This document shows positions 1-4,584 of a DNA stretch of 5,239 nucleotides, piece by piece. A program made the position numbers and the translations under genes. This DNA is from an uncultured Hyphomicrobiales bacterium. Its GTDB lineage: Bacteria > Pseudomonadota > Alphaproteobacteria > Rhizobiales > Beijerinckiaceae. How positions within the stretch are numbered: position 1 is the stretch's first letter; every line of letters begins with the position of its first letter. Where the stretch lies: NCBI GenBank assembly GCA_903916165.1, contig CAIWVR010000196.1:1-5239 (forward strand). The letters are read 5' to 3'. The notes under the pieces were generated by a model. That model worked only from the letters and a program-made list of their open reading frames with translations, ran no database searches and was not told where the DNA came from.

Positions 1-1163
1 AGCACCGCGACCCAACGCGTGATAAACAGCAGGAAGGTCACGGCAATGAGATTGCCGACCACCAGCGCCCAGATCAGCGTCCAGACAAGATCGAGATGCT
101 GCGTGATCATGGCCGGGCCGGGCTGGATGCCGAGAATGAGGAAGGCACCCATCATCACCGCCATGCCCGATGAACCGGGAATGCCGAAGAACAGCGTCGG
201 CAGAAGCGAACCGCCCTCCTTCGCATTGGAGGCAGTTTCGGGCGCGATCACGCCCTCGACGGCACCGTGACCAAAACGCTCCGGTGTTTTCGACGATTGC
301 ACGGCATGGCCATAGCAAAGCCACGCCGCCGCCGAACCGCCAAGCCCCGGAACCATGCCAATGAGCGCGCCAATGATGGACGTGCGCAACGCGAGGAACC
401 AATGACGCGGCACTTCGCGCACGCCCTCAAAAATCTGGCGGTAGGAAAATTTCACATTGTCCATCGAAATGGCGGCGATCGATCCGCCCTTGACCGCCAG
501 CGTGATCATTTCGGGCACGGCAAACAGCGCCAGCACACAGGTCACGAGGCTGATGCCATCCCACAGGAACAGGTTGTCGCCGGCGAAACGCGCGGTACCG
601 GTCTGCGGGTCCATGCCGACGGTGGCCAGCATCATGCCAAACAGGCCGACGATCATGCCCTTGAAGATGTTCTCGCCACCCGCGAGGAAGGCGATGAAGG
701 TGATGCCGAGAATGGCGAGGAGGAAGAATTCCGCCGGCGAGAAGGCCAGCACGATCGGCTCGAGAACCGGGATCATGACCGCGAACACGATGGCGCCGAT
801 GATGCCGCCAACGCCCGAGGCAGTGATACTGGCACCCAGCGCCCGGCCCGCCTCGCCCTTCTTGGCCATCGGATAGCCGTCGATCGTGGTGGCGGCATCG
901 TCGCCGTCGCCGGGCACGCCGAACATGATCGAGGAAATCTGGCCGGAGGTGCCGTTGACGGCATGCATGGTCAGGAGGAAGACCGCGCCCTGCGTCATGT
1001 CCATGCCGAACACGAAGGGGATCGCCAGCGCGATTGACAGGCGCCCGCCGATACCCGGTGTCGCACCCACGATGAGGCCGCTCAGCACCGCAATCAGCAT
1101 CAGGCCCATGGTCTGCGGGTTCGACAGCAGGTCGCCAAGCGACTTGAACATTACGTCAATCAT
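1..1163 (-). CDS. tctA: TctA-family permease of a tripartite tricarboxylate transporter (3' end cut by window edge)
   Basis: This is the large inner-membrane subunit of a TTT (TctABC-type) secondary transporter, which takes up carboxylates delivered by a periplasmic TctC/Bug protein. The visible 387 codons are open to the left edge; family members are about 500 residues, so roughly the last 110 are missing. The two-fold internal repeat of TctA is clear: GATPGIGG at residues 33-40 and GMVPGLGG at 269-276. Other family blocks are FGVPGDGDDAATTIDGYPMA (81-100) and the APETASNAKEGGS / FFGIPGSSG stretch (308-333). Hydrophobic helices lie near 20-38, 112-137, 144-161, 166-182, 204-222, 259-275 and 358-381. 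The start at 1163 is supported by GGGAGGA five to six bases upstream. The gene diverges from the LysR gene, a common arrangement for a regulator and its target. No tctB lies upstream; it could follow downstream or be fused to the unseen C-terminus. The symbol is a family-level assignment and the substrate is unknown. Confidence -1.
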   Translation of the reverse strand, partial: MIDVMFKSLGDLLSNPQTMGLMLIAVLSGLIVGATPGIGGRLSIALAIPFVFGMDMTQGAVFLLTMHAVNGTSGQISSIMFGVPGDGDDAATTIDGYPMAKKGEAGRALGASITASGVGGIIGAIVFAVMIPVLEPIVLAFSPAEFFLLAILGITFIAFLAGGENIFKGMIVGLFGMMLATVGMDPQTGTARFAGDNLFLWDGISLVTCVLALFAVPEMITLAVKGGSIAAISMDNVKFSYRQIFEGVREVPRHWFLALRTSIIGALIGMVPGLGGSAAAWLCYGHAVQSSKTPERFGHGAVEGVIAPETASNAKEGGSLLPTLFFGIPGSSGMAVMMGAFLILGIQPGPAMITQHLDLVWTLIWALVVGNLIAVTFLLFITRWVAV

Positions 1164-1167
1164 GCGC

Positions 1168-1175
1168 TTCCTCCC
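1168..1175 (-). promoter_or_regulatory. Ribosome binding site of the TctA gene
   Basis: On the minus strand the sequence GGGAGGAA lies just before the ATG at 1163, with good Shine-Dalgarno complementarity and spacing. It favours this start over the in-frame ATG four codons further in. Confidence 0.8.
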
Positions 1176-1252
1176 GGACGCAGGTCTGGCCCGCATTTTC
1201 CGTTCTTCTCGCTAGACTAAAGTCACGACATGGGTCAGGTAAATTGAAAGGT

Positions 1253-1280
1253 TTGAAATCAAGCTACAAAAAAATTTAAT
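1253..1280 (+). promoter_or_regulatory. Candidate sigma-70 promoter of the LysR gene
   Basis: TTGAAA (1253-1258) and TTTAAT (1275-1280) each match five of six bases of the -35 and -10 consensus and are 16 bases apart, with a run of seven A in the spacer. Transcription would begin near 1287, giving a leader of about 18 bases with the AGGAGG site inside it. The -35 box overlaps the TTGA/TCAA dyad, so binding by the regulator there would fit autorepression. This is predicted from sequence only. Confidence 0.5.
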
Positions 1281-1293
1281 CTGCCGTCAACAC

Positions 1294-1299
1294 AGGAGG
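1294..1299 (+). promoter_or_regulatory. Ribosome binding site of the LysR gene
   Basis: AGGAGG, a full Shine-Dalgarno match, sits five bases before the ATG at 1305 and fixes that start. Confidence 0.85.
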
Positions 1300-1304
1300 C
1301 GATC

Positions 1305-2174
1305 ATGGCCTTGCGCATTGAAGATCTGGATTTTGCCAAGCTGCGCGCCTTCCAACTGGTTGCCACGCATGGCACGCTCGGCGCGGCGGCGACACAGCTC
1401 GGTCTGACGGTTCCCGCAATCTCGGCCAAGCTCAAACGCCTCGACGAGGTCTTGGGCGTGCCGCTGTTCAAGCGCCTGCCCAACGGGCTCACGCTGACCC
1501 CCGCCGGCGAGCGCTTTCTGCGCGATCTCACCCCCTTGCTCCATGATGCCGAACAGGCGCTCGCGCGTGTGCAGGCACCCGACACCGCCCGCTCGGGTGA
1601 AACCGGACGCATCACAGTGGCGATTGGCGGCGATTATGCGGGATATTTCGTGCCGCGCATGCACGGTTTCCTGGTGGAGTTTCCACGCGTCGAACTGTCG
1701 ATGCGCGTGGCGCGGCGGTCCGATTCACTGGCCTCACTGCAGGCTGGCAATGCCGATTTTTGCATGGGCGTCTTTCCGCGCCTGCCGCAAGGCATTGCTG
1801 CCAAGGTCGTCACGCGCACGACCCTGTCGCTGATCGGGCGTAGCGAGGCGGAGGCGGAAGCAGAGCCCCTCGAGGGCCGGCGCCTGATCATCGCCCCGCG
1901 CGGCACAGCCCTGCGCGAAGTGCTGCGCCAGTCACCGCATATGGAGGGCCGCCCCAACATTCTCGAATGTCCAACCTGCGCAACAGCGCTGGATCTTGTG
2001 CGCCTCGGCGCCGGCCCGGCCATCGTCCACACGATGTGTGCGACGCATGGAGAAGATCTTTATGCGCGCGATCTTGGCGACCGCCACGGCCTCATGCAAG
2101 TGGTCGTCGCCTACCGCCGCGGGGCCTTGCGGACGCGCGCGGCGGAGGCTTTTTACGAACATGTCACCCGCTAG
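1305..2174 (+). CDS. LysR-type transcriptional regulator
   Basis: A 289-residue DNA-binding regulator of normal LysR length. The N-terminal winged helix-turn-helix spans about residues 9-68: LRAFQLVATHGTLGAAATQL, then the recognition helix around VPAISAKLKRLDEVLG, then LFKR and the wing LTLTPAGERFL. A linker helix follows (about 70-90). The periplasmic-binding-protein-like effector domain starts near GRITVAIGGDYAGYFVP (101-117) and runs to the end. Its usual second-lobe motif appears as ALDLVRLGAGPAIVHTM (228-244). The gene diverges from tctA and converges on the binding-protein gene, so those are its most likely targets. Such proteins usually autoregulate and respond to the transported compound or a breakdown product; here that is inference. 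Four cysteines lie in the effector domain (153, 222, 225, 245), including CPTC at 222-225, which is unusual. The stop codon overlaps that of the next gene. Confidence 0.95.
   Translation: MALRIEDLDFAKLRAFQLVATHGTLGAAATQLGLTVPAISAKLKRLDEVLGVPLFKRLPNGLTLTPAGERFLRDLTPLLHDAEQALARVQAPDTARSGETGRITVAIGGDYAGYFVPRMHGFLVEFPRVELSMRVARRSDSLASLQAGNADFCMGVFPRLPQGIAAKVVTRTTLSLIGRSEAEAEAEPLEGRRLIIAPRGTALREVLRQSPHMEGRPNILECPTCATALDLVRLGAGPAIVHTMCATHGEDLYARDLGDRHGLMQVVVAYRRGALRTRAAEAFYEHVTR
2171..2174. other. CTAG shared by two convergent stop codons
   Basis: The LysR gene ends with TAG at 2172-2174 on the plus strand, and the opposing binding-protein gene ends with TAG read leftward from 2173 to 2171. The palindromic CTAG supplies both stops. 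No terminator hairpin can fit between the genes, so transcripts from each side must run into the other gene unless stopped inside it. Confidence 0.95.
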
Positions 2175-3232
2175 GACCGCGTGTCGAGCAACAGCCGCGT
2201 TTTCTCGCGGACCTCGGGCGGCGTCGCGTAGAAGCGCTCGACGAGCCCCTCGATTTCGGATGGCGGCATGAAGCTGATGTCGCTTTGCGTCTTTTCGGCT
2301 TCAGCCAGAAACTGCGGATCCGCCAGCACATGCTTGAACGCCTTGCGCAGCGCCGCGAGCCGGTCGGCTGGAACACCCGGCGTCGTGATGAACGGGCGAC
2401 CGAAGATCCACGGACCAAAGACCAGCTCCATCATCTGTTTATGTTCGGGCGTGTTGGCGAGATCGAACGCATTCTTCACGCCCGGCAAGTCGGGATGATT
2501 GCGCAGGGAGGTCTGCAGCAGGACATGGATTTCGCCGCGCTGGATCTGCGGCCAAAGGCGTGCCTTCAGTGTCGTGACATTCAGCCCGCACATGCCGTCT
2601 GCCTCTCCCGCCTCCGCCGCATTCATGGCATTGGCGAGGCCGGGATAACCGGTAACGATATTCCACTTCCAGCCCAACATGCTCTTCAACATGATCGCAT
2701 CCAGCGTCGAGCCGGACGACGGGCCGATGCCCGCCACCATCAATTCGCGCCTGGCCCCCGAGAGTTTCTCAACGTCGGTGATGCCCGACGCTTTCCAGAA
2801 GGCACAGGTCGAGATTTCGGAATTGGCGGAGCCGAGCCAGACGAATTTGCGCGAATCCCATTTCGCCACTTCGGGCGTGAGGAACGGCGCCGTGGTCATA
2901 ACCGGATTGATGATACCGAGCTGCGTGCCATCGCGTGCCGCGACATTGACGAGGTAATTGACCTGCTGGATGCCGCCGGCGCCGGGCATGTTCTTGACGA
3001 TGATCGTCGGATTTCCGGGCAAAAACGCGCTCATGTGGCGGGCGACGAGACGGCCATAGAGATCAAAGCCACCGCCCGCTGACGAGCCAACATAGATCGA
3101 GACTTCCTTGCCGTGATAAAAATCGACGACCGGATCGGCCATCGCCGAGACACTGACGCATGCGACGAAAGTTGCCAAGGAAACTGCGCCTATGCGGGTC
3201 TTTCTGAATGCGCTTTGGGCAAAAAAAGCCAT
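2171..3232 (-). CDS. tctC: TctC/Bug-family periplasmic solute-binding protein (first copy)
   Basis: A 353-residue extracytoplasmic binding protein that would capture a small carboxylate or related ligand and hand it to a TctA/TctB membrane pair. Residues 1-32 form a Sec signal peptide: a basic stretch RKTR (10-13), a hydrophobic core, and an AMA cleavage site before D33. Family landmarks follow in order: DFYHGK (37-42); the first ligand loop AGGGFD (52-57); NMPGAG (81-86); DGT (101-103); the GYP and GEADGMCG region (195-216); GRPF (278-281); LRKAF (295-299). DFYxGK and the length point to the longer Bug subgroup seen in rhizobia and relatives. The mature protein has exactly two cysteines, 143 and 215. 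The start at 3232 is chosen because GGAGG lies five bases upstream and the signal peptide begins there; a longer open frame to a GTG at 3445 lacks both. A sigma-54-type promoter precedes it. The ligand is unknown and the symbol is family-level. Confidence 0.94.
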   Translation of the reverse strand: MAFFAQSAFRKTRIGAVSLATFVACVSVSAMADPVVDFYHGKEVSIYVGSSAGGGFDLYGRLVARHMSAFLPGNPTIIVKNMPGAGGIQQVNYLVNVAARDGTQLGIINPVMTTAPFLTPEVAKWDSRKFVWLGSANSEISTCAFWKASGITDVEKLSGARRELMVAGIGPSSGSTLDAIMLKSMLGWKWNIVTGYPGLANAMNAAEAGEADGMCGLNVTTLKARLWPQIQRGEIHVLLQTSLRNHPDLPGVKNAFDLANTPEHKQMMELVFGPWIFGRPFITTPGVPADRLAALRKAFKHVLADPQFLAEAEKTQSDISFMPPSEIEGLVERFYATPPEVREKTRLLLDTRS

Positions 3233-3237
3233 GGAAG

Positions 3238-3247
3238 CCTCCGGAGG
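3238..3247 (-). promoter_or_regulatory. Ribosome binding site inside a perfect palindrome, first binding-protein gene
   Basis: CCTCCGGAGG reads the same on both strands. Its GGAGG half (3242-3238 on the minus strand) is the Shine-Dalgarno site, five bases before the ATG at 3232. This decides the start of the gene. The adjacent CCTCC is a local anti-Shine-Dalgarno and could compete for pairing in the mRNA. Confidence 0.75.
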
Positions 3248-3267
3248 GTTGCACTCCCGAAGGTTTG

Positions 3268-3283
3268 AGCAAGCGATGTGCCA
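3268..3283 (-). promoter_or_regulatory. Sigma-54 (RpoN) -24/-12 promoter of the first binding-protein gene
   Basis: On the minus strand the sequence is TGGCAC-N5-TTGCT, preceded by C, which matches YTGGCACGRNNNTTGCW at every strongly conserved position. GG and GC are exactly ten bases apart, as RpoN needs. Transcription would start near 3257, leaving a leader of about 25 bases that contains the GGAGG site and the ATG at 3232. The motif is therefore correctly placed as well as well formed. Such a promoter needs an ATP-using enhancer-binding protein; none is encoded in the window, and the LysR protein is not of that class. This implies control by nitrogen status, a carboxylate-sensing two-component system or a similar signal. 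Confidence 0.65.
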
Positions 3284-3293
3284 GCCTGCTGGC
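3280..3293. repeat. Short inverted repeat overlapping the -24 element
   Basis: GCCAGC (3280-3285) and GCTGGC (3288-3293) form a six-base-pair dyad around CT. Its left arm covers part of the -24 box of the predicted sigma-54 promoter, so a protein bound here would block RpoN. It is short enough to be chance in GC-rich DNA. Confidence 0.4.
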
Positions 3294-3321
3294 TTCATGG
3301 CCGCCAATCCAGTTCCCGAAC

Positions 3322-3354
3322 GGCCAAGCCTGCGCGTGTTGACACGACTTGGCC
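3322..3354. repeat. Nested inverted repeats in the gap between the two binding-protein genes
   Basis: An outer dyad GGCCAAG (3322-3328) / CTTGGCC (3348-3354) encloses an inner dyad CGTGT-TG-ACACG (3335-3346), with slightly different centres (3338 and 3340.5). The pair lies about 80 bases upstream of the predicted sigma-54 start site, a usual place for an enhancer-binding protein. It also covers a perfect TTGACA (3339-3344) facing the plus-strand gene. A regulator-binding site is the natural reading, but which protein binds is unknown. Confidence 0.5.
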
Positions 3355-3370
3355 TTTCCCGGAGCATACA
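3339..3370 (+). promoter_or_regulatory. Weak candidate sigma-70 promoter of the second binding-protein gene
   Basis: TTGACA at 3339-3344 is a perfect -35 hexamer, but the only -10-like sequence nearby, CATACA (3365-3370), matches three of six bases and sits 20 bases away. If used, the promoter would probably need help from an activator. The leader to the ATG at 3460 would be about 80 bases. The call rests mainly on the -35 box. Confidence 0.3.
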
Positions 3371-3448
3371 GTCCGCGTATCCGGCACCAGACAAGAAGCC
3401 AGATCGCCCAAGGAAACGCCGCCACCCAACCTGTCCGGCGGCCACGAC

Positions 3449-3453
3449 GGGAG
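3449..3453 (+). promoter_or_regulatory. Ribosome binding site of the second binding-protein gene
   Basis: GGGAG lies six bases before the ATG at 3460. It picks that ATG over an upstream TTG at 3349 in the same frame, which would put 37 residues ahead of a clear signal peptide. Confidence 0.7.
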
Positions 3454-3459
3454 AAAAAG

Positions 3460-4485
3460 ATGCATTTCGCTTCGAGGCTTGCAGCCGCCGCTGGTGCGCT
3501 CACCATGGCCTCGGCATTGGCGCCTGCGCCTGCCGCCGCTCAGTCTGCCGACTTCTACGCCGGCAAGAACCTGACCATGATCATCGGCTTTGGGCCAGGC
3601 GGTGGCTACGACCTGTGGGGCCGCACGGTCGTGCGCCATATTGTCAACCATCTGCCAGGCCGACCGAACCCCGTGCCGCAGAACATGCCCGGTGCCGGCA
3701 GCTATAATGCAGCTGCGCATCTCTACACGATCGCGCCCAAGGACGGCACGATGATCGGCATCATCGCGCGCGACGCTGCGCTGGGGCCACTCACGGGGGC
3801 TGAAGGCGCGCGATTCGATCCGCTGAAAATCAACTGGCTCGGCACGCCCGCGGTCGAAACCAACGTCTGCATCGCGCGGACCGGTGCCGCCGTGCAGAAC
3901 GTGGATGACCTCTACACGAAGACCCTGATCGTGGGCGACACGGGTGCGGGCACCGGCACGCGCTCTTATCCCAAGGCGCTTTCAGTCCTGCTCGGCATGC
4001 AGTTCAAGATCATCTCGGGCTTCCCGTCTTCGTCTGACGTCTTTCTTGCGATGGAGCGTGGCGAGGTCGACGGCATTTGCGAATCCCTCGACAGCGTGTC
4101 CGGCAAGCGTCCCGACTGGCTGCCGCAGGGCAAGGTCAAGATCATCTTCCAGGGCGGTGCCGAGCCGAATCCGGATCTGAAAGGTGTGCCTTTCGTGCTC
4201 GATCTCACCAAAAACGCTCAACAAAGGGCGGAAGTGTCCTTCCTCTATGCCGGCCAGGGCATCGGCCGTCCCTTCGTCGCCCCGCCCGGCCTCGCGCCGG
4301 AACGTCTCGCGCTGCTGCGCAAGGCCTTCATGGAAACCATGAAAGATCCCGTCTTCATCGAAGAGACCAAGAAGCAGAAGCTCGAAATCGAAGCCGAGGA
4401 CGGCGAGCATCTCGAGAAGCTCGTTCGCCAGATCTACGCCACGCCCAAAGAGATCGTGCAGAAGGTGGGCGACCTGATCAAGTAA
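3460..4485 (+). CDS. tctC: TctC/Bug-family periplasmic solute-binding protein (second copy)
   Basis: A 341-residue TTT-type binding protein, homologous along its length to its divergent neighbour but well separated from it in sequence. The signal peptide covers about residues 1-27: R6, an alanine-rich core, and an AAA site before Q28. Family landmarks are DFYAGK (31-36); the ligand loop PGGGYD (46-51); NMPGAG (75-80); DGT (95-97); GEVDGICE (201-208); GRPF (269-272); LRKAF (286-290). The C-terminal lobe ends in a charged helix rich in Lys and Glu. The mature protein has only two cysteines, 137 and 207, at the same aligned positions as the two in the neighbour. Divergence from the conserved blocks (for example PGRPNPVPQN against PGNPTIIVKN) suggests a different ligand preference rather than a recent duplication. 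A strong hairpin follows the TAA stop by ten bases. The ligand is unknown and the symbol is family-level. Confidence 0.95.
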   Translation: MHFASRLAAAAGALTMASALAPAPAAAQSADFYAGKNLTMIIGFGPGGGYDLWGRTVVRHIVNHLPGRPNPVPQNMPGAGSYNAAAHLYTIAPKDGTMIGIIARDAALGPLTGAEGARFDPLKINWLGTPAVETNVCIARTGAAVQNVDDLYTKTLIVGDTGAGTGTRSYPKALSVLLGMQFKIISGFPSSSDVFLAMERGEVDGICESLDSVSGKRPDWLPQGKVKIIFQGGAEPNPDLKGVPFVLDLTKNAQQRAEVSFLYAGQGIGRPFVAPPGLAPERLALLRKAFMETMKDPVFIEETKKQKLEIEAEDGEHLEKLVRQIYATPKEIVQKVGDLIK

Positions 4486-4495
4486 TCGCGACACG

Positions 4496-4537
4496 TCCCG
4501 GGAACTGCCCTGGCTAGCGCTTGGGCAGTTCCCGGGA
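4496..4537. terminator. Perfect 15-bp inverted repeat between convergent genes, probable two-way terminator
   Basis: The arms at 4496-4510 and 4523-4537 are exact reverse complements (TCCCGGGAACTGCCC and its partner) around a 12-base loop. The repeat lies ten bases after the TAA of the binding-protein gene and 47 bases past the stop of the opposing amidohydrolase gene, where a shared terminator is expected. No run of T follows on either strand, so it is not a textbook intrinsic terminator. It may act with Rho, protect 3' ends, or bind a protein. Confidence 0.65.
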
Positions 4538-4584
4538 ACAAACGCGGCGTGAAGTCGAATATCCGCGTCCGGCGCTGGTTCCCG

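Larger units (their letters stand above)
1164..1304. promoter_or_regulatory. Divergent control region between tctA and the LysR gene
   Basis: This 141-base gap is clearly more AT-rich than the rest of the window, especially 1241-1290, and it must hold the promoters of both flanking genes. A LysR-type protein usually binds such a gap to repress itself and activate the divergent target. The best operator-like element is TTGA-N11-TCAA (1244-1262), with a direct repeat of TTGAAA at 1244-1249 and 1253-1258. It is not a canonical symmetric T-N11-A box, so its role as the operator is inferred. For tctA only a weak promoter is visible on the minus strand: TTTACC, 16 bases, TTTAGT, reading leftward from about 1243 to 1216. 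That may suit a gene needing an activator. Confidence 0.55.

Noticed and set aside
19..25. LPXTG, lipobox or twin-arginine export signals on the binding proteins
   Set aside because: The first has a cysteine at residue 25 in FVAC, but F is a poor lipobox residue and an AMA cleavage site follows; neither protein has an RR motif.
25..41. Mobile-element, CRISPR or tRNA signals anywhere in the window, including the left edge
   Set aside because: I found no transposase or integrase frame, no spaced direct repeats and no tRNA-like arms; every longer stretch is explained by the five genes.
267..1037. A 256-codon plus-strand open frame opposite tctA
   Set aside because: The product is a charged Arg/His/Asp/Glu string of the kind produced by reading a membrane-protein gene backwards; the minus-strand frame has full family motifs.
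1967..3082. A 371-codon plus-strand open frame opposite the first binding-protein gene
   Set aside because: Its product is rich in Arg, His and Gly with no recognisable motif or ribosome site, and it overlaps both the LysR gene and a well-supported TctC gene. It is a shadow frame of GC-rich coding DNA.
3291..3304. A plus-strand GG-N10-GC resembling a sigma-54 promoter for the second binding-protein gene
   Set aside because: Beyond the GG and GC the flanking bases match poorly (TGGCTT and CCGCC), and it would leave a leader of about 140 bases.
3233..3445. N-terminal extension of the first binding protein from a GTG at 3445
   Set aside because: It would run through the promoter elements and bury the signal peptide behind 71 residues. 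GGAGG and the signal peptide support 3232.
3349..3459. N-terminal extension of the second binding protein from a TTG
   Set aside because: It would place 37 arginine-rich residues ahead of a clean signal peptide. The GGGAG site serves the ATG at 3460.
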